The notes under the pieces: generated by a model
Databases searched by the model: none
Told to the model about the DNA's origin: nothing
Seen by the model: only the letters and a program-made list of their open reading frames with translations
From: Winogradskyella psychrotolerans
Lineage (GTDB): Bacteria > Bacteroidota > Bacteroidia > Flavobacteriales > Flavobacteriaceae
Assembly (NCBI RefSeq): GCF_018860545.1
Contig: NZ_JAHKPN010000011.1
Location: 248,001 to 312,000, forward strand
Reading direction: 5' to 3'
Length of the DNA stretch: 64,000 nt
Shown: positions 33,390 through 42,775 of the stretch, one piece after another
Position numbering within the stretch: the stretch's first letter is position 1
How the letters are laid out: each line of letters begins with the position of its first letter
Position numbers and translations under genes: made by a program

Positions 33390-35204
33390 ATGAAGAACAT
33401 CTTATTAATTCTAAGCTTAGCTTTATGTCTTATAACTGTTAAGCAAGGACACGCCCAAAACACAAAATTACCTAATGGTAATATTACTGAAAAACTAAGC
33501 TACATTAAGGATAGTAAAAATTTTAGTAGCGAAAGTAAACGTTTAAAGCTGCTATTCGAAGTCTATACCGAAAGTCAATTAGAAGCATCTCCTGTAACGG
33601 CTACATTTTTTGGAAAACCGGGATACAACCATTTATGGGATGATGTTTCACCTGAAGGCACAAAAAAAGACTTAGCGGTATTAAAGATTTTTAACGACTC
33701 TAAAGACTGGTTTAATCTTGAAAATTTAACGGAAGAAGATAAAGTCAACTTCAGCATCTTTAATCGCTCTGTTGGCGACCAATATGCTTTAAATAGCCAG
33801 TTTCCAGAACAATATTTAATAATAGACCAAATTCAGGGCATTCATTCGTACATACCTGCAATTATTCAAATGATGCCAACGAATTCGCCAAAGGCATTGG
33901 AAGATATTATAGCAAGACTTGAGGGTATTTCAGAACTTTTAAAAAACGTTGAAATAACCTTGTCAGAAGGCATAGAAAAAGGAATTGTGATGCCACGAAC
34001 TACAGTTGTTCAAGTTCCCGAACAATTAAAAAGCATGATAGCTGAAACTCCTGAAGAAAGCATTTTTTACACACCATTTATCAACTTAGAAGGACATGAT
34101 GCCTTCAAAGAGAAGGCTAAAACTATCATTACCAAAAGTGTTAACCCAGCTTTTGATAAGTTCAAAGTTTTCATGACCGACACCTATTTACCAAACACTA
34201 GAGAAAGCTATGGCCTAGGTGAATTACCCAATGGAACGGCATGGTACAATGCGCAAATAAAGTTTCATACCACCACAAATAAGACCGCTCAGGAAATCCA
34301 CGATATCGGCCTATCAGAAGTAGCAAGAATATTGGTTGAGATGGAAAAGGTGAAATCAGACACAGGCTTCAAAGGAGACTTAAATGCATTTAATACTTTT
34401 CTAAAAGAAGACCCTCAGTTTTATTTTGACACGCCTGAGGAATTGCTTTCGGCTTATCGTGATATTTGCAAAAAAATAGATCCTGTCTTGCCCCAACTTT
34501 TTGGGAAACTACCAAGACTTCCGTATGGTGTAAAAAAAGTGCCAGCTTATTCAGAGCAAGCGACTACAACGGCGTATTATAATCCAGGTTCTCTGCAATC
34601 TGGTGTAGCAGGCTATTTCTATGCGAATACTTATAAACTAGAATCGAGACCTAAATGGGAAATGGAAGCCTTAACTATTCATGAAGCGGTTCCTGGTCAT
34701 CACTTACAGATTTCACTTGCTCAAGAACTAGAAAATGTTCCAGAGTTTAGAACCATGCTTGGGTTTACGGCATTTATTGAAGGTTGGGGACTGTATTCTG
34801 AAAGTCTGGGTCCAGAACTCGGCATGTATCAAGATCTGTATTCTAAATACGGGCAATTGACTTATGAAATGTGGCGTGCCATGAGATTGGTAGTTGATAC
34901 CGGCATCCATGCCTTTGGGTGGATAAGACAAGAAGCTATCGACTATTTTAAAGAGAATTCTGGTAAAAACGAAAACGACATTTCGGTTGAAGTTGATAGG
35001 TATATTGCTTGGCCTGGACAAGCTCTAGCTTACAAAATTGGCGAACTAAAAATAAAAGAACTTAGAAAAAAGTCGGAAGACATCCTAAAAGATCAGTTTG
35101 ATATCAGGGCATTTCATGATGTTGTTTTGGGTAGTGGAACGATTCCTTTAAACGTGCTAGAAGACAATATAAATCAATGGATAAATAATCAGAAAAACAA
35201 CTGA
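33390..35204 (+). CDS. DUF885 family exported metallopeptidase-like protein
   Basis: 604 residues. The start used here (MKNILLILSLALCLITVKQGHAQ) is a signal peptide. The family belongs to the gluzincin-like DUF885 group. The zinc-binding motif is HEAVPGHHLQ (about residues 431-440), a variant of HExxH in which HExxxxH-type spacing supplies the ligands. A second glutamate lies in the downstream helix FIEGWGLYSESLG. The N-terminal half is helical and holds the usual EASPVTATFFG start, and the tail has YIAWPGQALAYKIGELKI. Substrates for the family are unknown; peptides are likely. Fourth gene of the operon, presumably periplasmic. Confidence 0.88.
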   Translation: MKNILLILSLALCLITVKQGHAQNTKLPNGNITEKLSYIKDSKNFSSESKRLKLLFEVYTESQLEASPVTATFFGKPGYNHLWDDVSPEGTKKDLAVLKIFNDSKDWFNLENLTEEDKVNFSIFNRSVGDQYALNSQFPEQYLIIDQIQGIHSYIPAIIQMMPTNSPKALEDIIARLEGISELLKNVEITLSEGIEKGIVMPRTTVVQVPEQLKSMIAETPEESIFYTPFINLEGHDAFKEKAKTIITKSVNPAFDKFKVFMTDTYLPNTRESYGLGELPNGTAWYNAQIKFHTTTNKTAQEIHDIGLSEVARILVEMEKVKSDTGFKGDLNAFNTFLKEDPQFYFDTPEELLSAYRDICKKIDPVLPQLFGKLPRLPYGVKKVPAYSEQATTTAYYNPGSLQSGVAGYFYANTYKLESRPKWEMEALTIHEAVPGHHLQISLAQELENVPEFRTMLGFTAFIEGWGLYSESLGPELGMYQDLYSKYGQLTYEMWRAMRLVVDTGIHAFGWIRQEAIDYFKENSGKNENDISVEVDRYIAWPGQALAYKIGELKIKELRKKSEDILKDQFDIRAFHDVVLGSGTIPLNVLEDNINQWINNQKNN

Positions 35205-35231
35205 GAACAAATAATTGAAAAAAGATAAACT

Positions 35232-36491
35232 ATGATAGAAACTACCAACCAAAACCATACTATTCCTATACAACAAAACCAGCGCATTCATTTTTTAGAT
35301 GTCCTTCGCGGCATTGCCATACAGTGCATTTTTATGGCTAACATCGTTTATTTTTCAGGACTTTTCTTTTTCTCAGAAAGTTATAGGGATCCGGCTTTTG
35401 TATGTCCTTCTGATGGGGTTTTGGGATTTATCTCCTTTTTGTTAATTGATGGTAAATTCTATTCTATTTTTTCCCTACTCTTCGGTATTGGCTGCTTTGT
35501 ACAATACTATAAACTAAGTAGTCAAAACAAGCCTTTTGCTCCATTTTTTGCTAAACGTATGTTCTGGCTAATGGTTTTTGGTTTAATTCATTTAATAGGA
35601 TTTTGGCTCGGTGATATCTTAACACTCTATGCGCTTTTAGGCTTTGCTATAATTCCATTCATCAACGTTTCAGATAAGAAATTATTGATGTTTGCCACCA
35701 TTCTCATCCTTCTACCTATTTTAAATTGGTTCATTATTTCGTACTTCGGCATAAATTATCCTGATGTTTTTCATCAAAAAAGCATAGATTCATGGCAAAA
35801 CTACGGCTTCCCTCAAGTAGAGTGGGATGGTAAACTTTGGAATGATGTGGAATTTGAATTAACCAATAAAGACTGGTCTGCTTTTTTTAAAATGAACCTT
35901 GGTAATTCATGGATACGCTTGTCAATGATTCTCGAAGAAGGTCGTATTTTTAAAGTTTTTGGAATTTTTCTTATCGGTCTTTGGGCTGGACGTAAAATAC
36001 TGAATGAAAATCTTTTACAAAATGTAAATCTTCTAAAAAAAATAGCGCTTTACGGTTTACTTCTAGGTTTACCTATGAGCGGCTGGAGAGCCTACCTTCT
36101 ATTTTTAGGGGAACAAAATCAAATCAACAGCTTTCTTAACACGCTAAGCTATGCTTTGGGCACTGTACCAACCGCATTAGGTTATGCGGCATTAATTGCA
36201 TTACTTTTTAGAAAAAAACCCAAGCTATTGATGTGGCTTGCTCCCGCTGGAAAAATGGCTTTCACTAATTATATCTTACACACTATTTTTGGCATCACCT
36301 TTTTTTATGGTATTGGTTTCGGATGGGCTGGTAAAATGGGATTTACCATGATAACACTTATTGCCATCGCCTATTTTCTGCTTCAGGTTGTATTTAGCAC
36401 CTTATATCTCAATTATTTTAAATATGGTCCATTAGAATGGCTTTGGAGGCAATTAACTTACGGTAAGTTTTTAAAGATTAGAAAATCATAA
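35232..36491 (+). CDS. DUF418 family membrane protein
   Basis: 419 residues with about nine or ten transmembrane helices. The family N-terminus is IHFLDVLRGIAIQCIFMAN, with the conserved Asp-x-x-Arg-Gly motif. KFYSIFSLLFGIGCFVQY, FWLGDILTLYALLGFAI and the C-terminal DUF418 block MAFTNYILHTIFGITFFYG, ending in GPLEWLWRQLTYG, are all present. DUF418 and acyltransferase-3 proteins are related membrane folds, so a role in transferring or carrying an acyl group is possible. Fifth gene of the operon; 27 bases after the DUF885 gene and 11 before the DUF6090 gene. Confidence 0.9.
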   Translation: MIETTNQNHTIPIQQNQRIHFLDVLRGIAIQCIFMANIVYFSGLFFFSESYRDPAFVCPSDGVLGFISFLLIDGKFYSIFSLLFGIGCFVQYYKLSSQNKPFAPFFAKRMFWLMVFGLIHLIGFWLGDILTLYALLGFAIIPFINVSDKKLLMFATILILLPILNWFIISYFGINYPDVFHQKSIDSWQNYGFPQVEWDGKLWNDVEFELTNKDWSAFFKMNLGNSWIRLSMILEEGRIFKVFGIFLIGLWAGRKILNENLLQNVNLLKKIALYGLLLGLPMSGWRAYLLFLGEQNQINSFLNTLSYALGTVPTALGYAALIALLFRKKPKLLMWLAPAGKMAFTNYILHTIFGITFFYGIGFGWAGKMGFTMITLIAIAYFLLQVVFSTLYLNYFKYGPLEWLWRQLTYGKFLKIRKS

Positions 36492-36502
36492 CTAATTAAA
36501 TT

Positions 36503-37249
36503 ATGATAAAATTCTTCAGACATATTCGTCAAAACATGATTAAAGAAAACAGAACTTCAAAATATCTGCTTTACGCCATTGGTGAAATCATCCTCGTGGT
36601 TATTGGGATTCTCATTGCGCTTCAAATTAACAATTGGAACCAAGACTTAGCCAACAAAAAAGAGGAGCAAACAATCATAAAAAACCTAAACTTAGAATTT
36701 AAAAAAAACATAATAAGTGTTCAGGAGTATATTAAACACCACAAAACCATTTTATCTGATACAAGAGTCCTTATGGATTTAGTAGGAGAGCCCGAAGAGG
36801 TCCTAAACAAATTCAATCTCGATAGTCTCTTAGCACAATCCATCAATTATTGGAGTTATAAGCCAAGTCAATCGGTAGTTTTAGATGTCATTTCTTCTGG
36901 TAAGCTTAACTTAATTTCTTCAGATTCATTGCGACTGCAATTTTTTGAATGGTCTAGTAATTTAGAAAAAAACGAAGAAAATTATAACACATTGGATGAA
37001 ATTAATCAATCCATTGTGTTAACATATCTCACAAAGCATGCCTCGTTAAAAAACATAGATAACTATGGGATTTTGGAGTGGAATAAAAAATCAAAACTCA
37101 AACAATCCAATTACAAAATGTTCCAAGATATTGAATTTGAAAATGTGATGGATAATCAAGCTTGGGATATAAAAAATTATATACTGTCACTTGAAAATCT
37201 TGAACATACCATGGCTAGAATCATTGCCGAAACTAATAGTGAATTATAA
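36503..37249 (+). CDS. DUF6090 family membrane-anchored protein
   Basis: 248 residues. The family signature is at the start: FFRHIRQNMIKENRTSKYLLYAIGEIILVVIGILIALQINNW, one transmembrane helix at about 26-45. The remaining 200 residues are a charged, helical, probably coiled-coil periplasmic domain (QTIIKNLNLEFKKNIIS, YNTLDEINQSIV and so on). DUF6090 proteins are abundant in Flavobacteriaceae, often in many paralogs, and have no known job. Sixth gene of the operon, closely spaced after DUF418. Confidence 0.9.
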   Translation: MIKFFRHIRQNMIKENRTSKYLLYAIGEIILVVIGILIALQINNWNQDLANKKEEQTIIKNLNLEFKKNIISVQEYIKHHKTILSDTRVLMDLVGEPEEVLNKFNLDSLLAQSINYWSYKPSQSVVLDVISSGKLNLISSDSLRLQFFEWSSNLEKNEENYNTLDEINQSIVLTYLTKHASLKNIDNYGILEWNKKSKLKQSNYKMFQDIEFENVMDNQAWDIKNYILSLENLEHTMARIIAETNSEL

Positions 37250-37424
37250 TTTCATATGATAAAATTTTTTACAATCTGATTATGGTATTGAAAATAACAA
37301 TAGTTTTAGATGTCTTGAAATCACATTAAAAAAGCATACTATTATAATACTATGCTATTTCTAAATCTAAACAAAGCGATAGCTAATCCTATTGAAATTC
37401 TTATCTTGCTTTCAAATAAAATGA

Positions 37425-37802
37425 ATGAAAAACAAAACTTGTTTTAAACTTGTTTTCCTTATCGCCATAGGTCTTTCGAGCTGTAAAAACAAACATCCAT
37501 TACCAGACCCCTTAGAAGCAGGTTGGAGAGGCCATGCAGTTTGCGAGGTTTTAGAAGATAATAAAGAACTAAGAGTGCTTAAATGCACTTTTGAACCTGG
37601 CGTTGGGCACGAGAAACACTACCACAATCCACATGTTGGTTATACTTTAGTTGGAGGAAGATTCAGAATAACAGACGATACAGGAACTCGCGAAGTAGAT
37701 GTGCCGACTGGTTATATGTTTAGTAAAGATTCGATTACGTCTCACGAGGTTCTAAATATTGGAGAAACCACCTCAGTTTATTTGATTATGGAATACAAAT
37801 AA
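37425..37802 (+). CDS. Cupin-domain lipoprotein
   Basis: 125 residues. The lipoprotein signal ends in IGLSSCKN, with Cys20 acylated. A single conserved cupin barrel covers about 45-124. Motif 1 is FEPGVGHEKHYHNPHVGYTLVGG, with His and Glu metal ligands in GHEKHYHNPH. Motif 2 is the PTGYMFSKDSITSHEVLNIG block, with its His in SHEV. A metal-binding enzyme or sensor in the envelope is likely; substrate unknown. It is separated from the DUF6090 gene by 175 bases that hold only a half-site (ATCACATTA at 37319) of the NarL-type palindrome, so it may be a separate unit or the end of the operon. Confidence 0.85.
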   Translation: MKNKTCFKLVFLIAIGLSSCKNKHPLPDPLEAGWRGHAVCEVLEDNKELRVLKCTFEPGVGHEKHYHNPHVGYTLVGGRFRITDDTGTREVDVPTGYMFSKDSITSHEVLNIGETTSVYLIMEYK

Positions 37803-37880
37803 CGTATTAATTTTCTTACTTAAAACATTTGCTCAACGTCAAAAACCACAGCTAAATCTCTAAGAGTCAAATTTAAAAGT

Positions 37881-37888
37881 TACATTTG
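37881..37888 (+). promoter_or_regulatory. -7 box of the PAS kinase gene
   Basis: TACATTTG matches TAnnTTTG and lies 32 bases before the TTG start. No clear -33 TTG element is visible. Confidence 0.5.
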
Positions 37889-37919
37889 CACTACTTGAAT
37901 CCCATTTACCCTACATATT

Positions 37920-39413
37920 TTGTACACTCCTGAAGAAAACACGCCTCAAAACAACAAGGTGTCATTGCTAAATTTTATTGAAAAACATGCTGCTATTGGC
38001 ACATGGGAATTTAACACCAAACTTGAAAAAATTACATGGAGTTCTCAGACAAAAAAAATCCATGAAGTTCCTTTAGACTATGAACCTAATATTGAACTTG
38101 CGCTTTCATTTTACAAAAACGGTGATAACTTAAATAAAATCACTAAAGTATTTACCGATTGTATTGAAAAGCATGAAGACTATGATATCGAAGTGCAAAT
38201 AGTTACTGCAACAGGAAAAGATAAATGGGTAAGAGCCATTGGCACAGCAATAATTGAAAATAATGAATGTATAAAGGTTCAAGGCTTATTTCAAGATATT
38301 GATAAAAAAACAAAAGATGCTTATGCACTAGCATTTAAAGAACAGCAACTGAGAAAAACATTTGAAACCGCTTTAATTGGCATGGCTATTCTAGATTTAG
38401 AAGGCAACTGGATTGATGTGAATAAAAGCTTGTGTCAAACCTTTGGTTACACTAAAGATGAATTTAGATCGCACTCGTTTAAAGATATCACACATCCTGA
38501 AGATTTTCGTAAAGGACAACGAGCTATGATAGACATGCTTAATGGCAAACTCGACCATCATGAAACTGAAAAACGCTATATAAATAAAAAAGGTGAAATC
38601 ATTTGGACACAATTATTCACGTCAATTGTGCGAGATAGTAATAATCAACCACAGCATTTCGTAGCTCAAATCAATGACCTCACTGAAATAAAGAAAAGCA
38701 CTGAAAAAGTTTCACAATTATTAGTGACTACTGAAGACCAAAATAAACGATTATTGAATTTTGCACATATTGTTTCTCATAATTTAAGATCGCATTACGG
38801 TAATTTAGATATGCTGCTCGATATTGTAAAAATGGATTTACCGGAAACCACGGAGAACGAATTATTTCCATTAATAGAGCAGGCTGTTAGTAACCTAGGA
38901 GATACTGTAGTTCACTTAAACGAGGTTGCTGCTATCAATATTCAAAAAGATTTAAAAACCGAACCATTAAATTTATTAGATAGTTTTAATAAAGCAATGT
39001 CAAGTATTTCCGCACTTATTTTAGATTCTAAAACCTCGGTTTCCATCGCTATCGAACCAGATATCCATGTTAAAGGTGTTCCAGCCTATTTAGATAGCGT
39101 ATTATTGAATTTTTTAACGAATGCTATAAAATATAAAAAGCCAAATGAACCCGCTAAAATTGAAATAAAAACTAGCGCTAACACTGATTTTATAATCTTA
39201 GAAATTACAGATCATGGTCAAGGTATTGATTTAAAAAAATATGGTGATAAATTATTTGGTATGTATAAAACATTCCATCAACATGAAGATTCTACAGGTA
39301 TAGGACTATTTATAACAAAAAATCAAGTGGAAGCCATTGGAGGAAAAATTGAAGTTAAAAGTAAAGTTAATGAAGGTACAACCTTCTATATCCATTTAAA
39401 AAAACATGACTAA
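37920..39413 (+). CDS. PAS-domain sensor histidine kinase
   Basis: 497 residues starting at a TTG, the only start that keeps the N-terminus before the first PAS domain and after the -7 box. There is no transmembrane segment, so it is a cytoplasmic sensor. Two PAS domains follow: about 20-130 (IGTWEFNTKLEKITWSSQTK, the PAC part GKDKWVRAIGTAI) and 140-260 (FETALIGMAILDLEGNWIDV, GEIIWTQLFTSIVRDSNNQP). The H-box with its histidine is FAHIVSHNLRSHYGNLDMLL near residue 285, and the HATPase spans 385-495 (NFLTNAIKYK, EITDHGQGIDLKKYGDKLFG, STGIGLFITKNQVEAIGG). The stop overlaps the next gene's start by 8 bases, so the receiver is its direct partner. Confidence 0.93.
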   Translation: MYTPEENTPQNNKVSLLNFIEKHAAIGTWEFNTKLEKITWSSQTKKIHEVPLDYEPNIELALSFYKNGDNLNKITKVFTDCIEKHEDYDIEVQIVTATGKDKWVRAIGTAIIENNECIKVQGLFQDIDKKTKDAYALAFKEQQLRKTFETALIGMAILDLEGNWIDVNKSLCQTFGYTKDEFRSHSFKDITHPEDFRKGQRAMIDMLNGKLDHHETEKRYINKKGEIIWTQLFTSIVRDSNNQPQHFVAQINDLTEIKKSTEKVSQLLVTTEDQNKRLLNFAHIVSHNLRSHYGNLDMLLDIVKMDLPETTENELFPLIEQAVSNLGDTVVHLNEVAAINIQKDLKTEPLNLLDSFNKAMSSISALILDSKTSVSIAIEPDIHVKGVPAYLDSVLLNFLTNAIKYKKPNEPAKIEIKTSANTDFIILEITDHGQGIDLKKYGDKLFGMYKTFHQHEDSTGIGLFITKNQVEAIGGKIEVKSKVNEGTTFYIHLKKHD

Positions 39414-39807
39414 AATAGACGTAGCTTGTATTATTGATGATGACCCCATTTTTATTTTTGGAGCCAAACGAATGATGGAACTCTCAGAATTCTGCAATTC
39501 ATTTATGGTTTTTAAGAATGGACAAGAGGCTTTAAATAATTTAAAACCGATAATGAACACAGAAGAAGTACTTCCTGATGTGATATTATTAGATATTAAC
39601 ATGCCCATTATGGATGGTTGGGAATTCCTAGATGAATTTATCAAGATTAAAAGCCATAAAATGGTTACGATTTATATTGTAAGTTCATCTATTAATCCAA
39701 TAGACTTAAATCGTGCCAAACGCTATGAAAATGTATCTAATTACATTCTAAAACCTATATCTCTTAATAGCCTAAAAGGAATTCTAGCAGAAGTCACTGA
39801 CGCATAA
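39406..39807 (+). CDS. Single-domain response regulator (CheY-like)
   Basis: 133 residues, one receiver domain only and no output domain. It has the acidic cluster IIDDDPIFIFG at positions 10-13, phospho-acceptor Asp63 in VILLDINMPIMDG, serine in IYIVSSSI and lysine in NYILKPIS. Its ATG overlaps the end of the PAS kinase gene by 8 bases, so the two are translated together. With no DNA-binding domain it must act by protein contact, for instance passing the phosphate on or binding a downstream partner. A strong terminator at 39914-39948 ends the pair. Confidence 0.95.
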   Translation: MTKIDVACIIDDDPIFIFGAKRMMELSEFCNSFMVFKNGQEALNNLKPIMNTEEVLPDVILLDINMPIMDGWEFLDEFIKIKSHKMVTIYIVSSSINPIDLNRAKRYENVSNYILKPISLNSLKGILAEVTDA

Positions 39808-39913
39808 GCACAGTAAAAGCAAGGACGTGACGTGAAGCATTACATGTACAATAATACTTTACTAACCATTAGGTCTAGCAGGTATTTAAACTAGAAACCA
39901 AATAACCTCAATT

Positions 39914-39948
39914 AAAAAGCCAATACTTTAATAAAGTATTGGCTTTTT
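39914..39948. terminator. Bidirectional terminator between the receiver gene and nqrF
   Basis: A perfect 16-bp stem, AAAAAGCCAATACTTT paired with AAAGTATTGGCTTTTT, around a 3-base loop. It serves both the plus-strand kinase-receiver pair and the minus-strand nqr operon, which ends at 39980. Confidence 0.92.
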
Positions 39949-39979
39949 CTATATGTAATGATTGTTAACTAAGGGTATA

Positions 39980-41293
39980 TTAACCTCCAAAGTCATCAAA
40001 TCTAATATGCTCATCAGGGATTCCGAAATCCTCACCCATTTTCTGAACGGCTTGGTTCATTAACGGTGGTCCACAGAAGTATAATTCAATGTCTTCTGGT
40101 GCTTCATGATGATTTAAATAGTTTTCAATAACACAGTTGTGAATGAATCCTACAAACCCATCTCCTTCTTCATCGTGAATATCTTTTTTCACTTTCCAAT
40201 TGTCACTTTCCAATGGTTCAGATAATGCCAAATAGAATTTAAAGTTCGGGAAATCTTTTTCTAAAGCTCTAAAGTAATGGATGTAAAACAATTCCGCTTT
40301 AGAACGTCCACCGTACCAATATGTTACTTTACGACCTGTTTTAATAGTTCTAAACAATTCGTATAAATGAGAACGCATCGGTGCCATTCCTGCTCCACCA
40401 CCAACGTATAACATTTCTGAGTCAGAGTCATTGATAAAGAACTCACCATACGGTCCTGAAATAGTCACTTTATCACCAACTTTCTGATTAAAAATATAAG
40501 ACGAAGCTACACCTGGATTAACGTCCATCCAACCGCCTTTAGCGCGATCAAAAGGTGGTGTTGCCACACGTACGTTAAGCATGATTCGTCTTCCTTCAGC
40601 AGGATAAGAAGCCATAGAATACGCTCTTTCCACAAGTTCGTCGTTCTTCATCACTAAAGGCCACAAACCAAATTTTTCCCAGTCTGGTTTAAACTTATCT
40701 GGTTCACCTGGATGATCTTCAGGGTGAGCAGATACGTCCATATCTGCATATTTTATTTCACATGGTGGAATTTCAATTTGGATATAACCACCTGCTTTAT
40801 AGTTCATGTCTTCAGGAATTTCAACAACAAATTCCTTAATAAATGTTGCTACGTTATAGTTAGAAACTACTGTTGCTTCCCATTTTTTAATACCAAAAAC
40901 TTCTTCAGGAATAGTAATTTCCATATCCTGCTTCACTTTTACTTGGCAAGATAATCGTGCGCCATGTGCTAGTTCTTTTCTTGAAAAGTGCGGTGTTTCT
41001 GTAGGCAATGCTTCACCTCCACCTGATAACACGTGACATTCACATTGAATACACGTTCCACCTCCACCACAGGCCGATGGTAAGAATATTTTCTGGCTTC
41101 CTAATGTAGATAACAAAGTTCCTCCTGAATCAACTTCTATTTCACGTTCTCCATTAATAGTGATTTTTACTGGTCCTGATGGAGACAGTTTTTGTTTCAC
41201 TACAAGTAAAAGCGCTACCAATAATAAAGTAACTACTAAAAACGCGACCACTGTAGTGATGACCGTTCCTATTGTGCTTGCTGCTAATACCAT
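39980..41293 (-). CDS. nqrF: Na+-translocating NADH:quinone reductase subunit F
   Basis: 437 residues. It is the NADH-oxidising entry subunit. An N-terminal transmembrane helix (about 8-33) is followed by a plant-type [2Fe-2S] ferredoxin domain with ligands Cys75, Cys81, Cys84 and Cys116 ([21 protein letters not shown]), offset by five from the Vibrio subunit. The FAD domain has [12 protein letters not shown]. The NADH domain has [33 protein letters not shown] and [14 protein letters not shown]. The C-terminal DDFGG is conserved. Last gene of nqrABCDEF; 8 bases separate it from nqrE. Confidence 0.98.
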   Translation of the reverse strand: MVLAASTIGTVITTVVAFLVVTLLLVALLLVVKQKLSPSGPVKITINGEREIEVDSGGTLLSTLGSQKIFLPSACGGGGTCIQCECHVLSGGGEALPTETPHFSRKELAHGARLSCQVKVKQDMEITIPEEVFGIKKWEATVVSNYNVATFIKEFVVEIPEDMNYKAGGYIQIEIPPCEIKYADMDVSAHPEDHPGEPDKFKPDWEKFGLWPLVMKNDELVERAYSMASYPAEGRRIMLNVRVATPPFDRAKGGWMDVNPGVASSYIFNQKVGDKVTISGPYGEFFINDSDSEMLYVGGGAGMAPMRSHLYELFRTIKTGRKVTYWYGGRSKAELFYIHYFRALEKDFPNFKFYLALSEPLESDNWKVKKDIHDEEGDGFVGFIHNCVIENYLNHHEAPEDIELYFCGPPLMNQAVQKMGEDFGIPDEHIRFDDFGG

Positions 41294-41301
41294 AATCCTT
41301 A

Positions 41302-42048
41302 TTAATTTTTATCCGTATCGTTAGTTGTTTCCATAATGAGACTAGCTGTCTCATCCTTTGCATTATCGGTTGTAGTAGGCATTACCATACCAACAGTGTC
41401 TTTTTTAGTTTCTTCAGTCGCTTCTTCTTCACCTCCGGTTAGCATGCCACCAAAACTCATAAAACCAATGGCCATTAAGCCTGTAATTATAAATGTAATT
41501 CCCAACCCTCTCAACGGTGCTGGTACATTACTGTATCTAATTTTTTCTCTAATAGCTGCAATCGCTACAATGGCTAAAAACCATCCAATTCCTGAACCAA
41601 TACCATAGTTAAGAGCTAAACCTAAGGTTTCTATTTCTCTTGATTGCATAAATAAAGACCCACCTAAAATCGCACAGTTTACTGCAATTAATGGTAAAAA
41701 AATACCGAGTGAATTATATAATGATGGAGAAAACTTCTCTACAATGATTTCAACTAACTGAACCATGGTTGCAATAGTCGCAATAAACATAATGAACGAT
41801 AAGAAACCTAAGTCATAATCCGCATATTCAGGACCTAACCACGTTAAAGCTCCTTCTTGTAGTAGATATTGATCTAATAGCCAGTTTAAAGGTACTGTAA
41901 TTGCTAATACAAAAATTACTGCAGCTCCTAAACCTACTGCTGTAGATACTTTTTTAGAGACAGCCAAGTAAGAACACATACCTAAGAAGTATGCAAAAAC
42001 CATGTTGTCTACAAATATCGATTTGAAAAATAATTCTATATGTTCCAT
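41302..42048 (-). CDS. nqrE: Na+-translocating NADH:quinone reductase subunit E, with a long acidic tail
   Basis: 248 residues with six transmembrane helices. Family motifs include [39 protein letters not shown] and [25 protein letters not shown]. The inverted-repeat pair with NqrD forms the membrane iron-binding centre, with one conserved Cys in LGMCSY and one in NCAI. Standard NqrE is about 200 residues; here about 45 extra residues after the last helix ([17 protein letters not shown] to ETTNDTDKN) form an acidic, threonine-rich, disordered tail. Fifth gene of the operon. A 75-base gap with short direct repeats (tagttgttag / tagttgttgg) separates it from nqrD. Confidence 0.97.
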   Translation of the reverse strand: MEHIELFFKSIFVDNMVFAYFLGMCSYLAVSKKVSTAVGLGAAVIFVLAITVPLNWLLDQYLLQEGALTWLGPEYADYDLGFLSFIMFIATIATMVQLVEIIVEKFSPSLYNSLGIFLPLIAVNCAILGGSLFMQSREIETLGLALNYGIGSGIGWFLAIVAIAAIREKIRYSNVPAPLRGLGITFIITGLMAIGFMSFGGMLTGGEEEATEETKKDTVGMVMPTTTDNAKDETASLIMETTNDTDKN

Positions 42049-42123
42049 ATATTTTGTTTTTAGTTGTTAGTCTTTAGTTGTTGGATATTGCTATCGACAA
42101 ACAACTAGTAACTATAAACTAAT

Positions 42124-42768
42124 TTAGTCTTCTATTAATTCTTTATTTCTACTACGTTGTACCCAAATAATTAAACCCACTACTATTAAGGCCATCGGAG
42201 GTAAAACCATAAATCCATTGTTTTCATAGCCAATAGCATATAATCCGGTTTTTTCTACAGAATCACCAAGGACTTTAAATCCAAATAAAGTTCCTGAACC
42301 TAATAACTCTCTAAAGAAACCAACGATTATAAGAATTAAACCATAACCTGCAGCATTACCAATACCATCTAAGAATGATTTCCATGGGCCATTACCTAAA
42401 GCAAACGCTTCAAATCGTCCCATAATAATACAGTTGGTAATAATTAAACCAATAAATACTGAAAGCTCTTTACTTAAACTATAAGCAAATGCTTTTAACA
42501 CTTGATCTACTATAATTACTAAGGTTGCCACAACGATTAGTTGCACAATAATTCTAATTTTAGAAGGAATGATATTTCTCATTAAAGAGATAACGACGTT
42601 ACCTACACTCAATACAAAGACTACAGAAATTGCCATTACAATTGAAGGCTTTAACTGTGCTGTAATCGCTAAAGCAGAACAAATACCTAATACCTGAATG
42701 GTAATTGGGTTATTATCCGCTAAAGGATCTAATATTAGTTTACTATCTTTTTTTGATAAAAGTCCCAT
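42124..42768 (-). CDS. nqrD: Na+-translocating NADH:quinone reductase subunit D
   Basis: 214 residues with six transmembrane helices, the usual length. Motifs include LADNNPITIQVLGICSALAIT, carrying the conserved cysteine, and LSVFIGLIITNCIIMGRFEAFA, with the second cysteine and the GR-EAFA signature. GPWKSFLDGIGNAAGYGLIL is also present. With NqrE it forms the pseudo-symmetric centre holding iron in the membrane. It starts 8 bases after nqrC in a tight operon. Confidence 0.98.
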   Translation of the reverse strand: MGLLSKKDSKLILDPLADNNPITIQVLGICSALAITAQLKPSIVMAISVVFVLSVGNVVISLMRNIIPSKIRIIVQLIVVATLVIIVDQVLKAFAYSLSKELSVFIGLIITNCIIMGRFEAFALGNGPWKSFLDGIGNAAGYGLILIIVGFFRELLGSGTLFGFKVLGDSVEKTGLYAIGYENNGFMVLPPMALIVVGLIIWVQRSRNKELIED

Positions 42769-42775
42769 ACATTTA

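Noticed and set aside
37319..37328. ATCACATTA resembling the NarL-type palindrome, upstream of the cupin gene
   Set aside because: Only one half-site is present; the matching ATGTGAT half is absent, so I do not call it an operator.
42049..42123. Direct repeats tagttgttag/tagttgttgg between nqrD and nqrE as a regulatory element
   Set aside because: Short AT-rich repeats of this kind are common in such spacers, and no hairpin or promoter box accompanies them.
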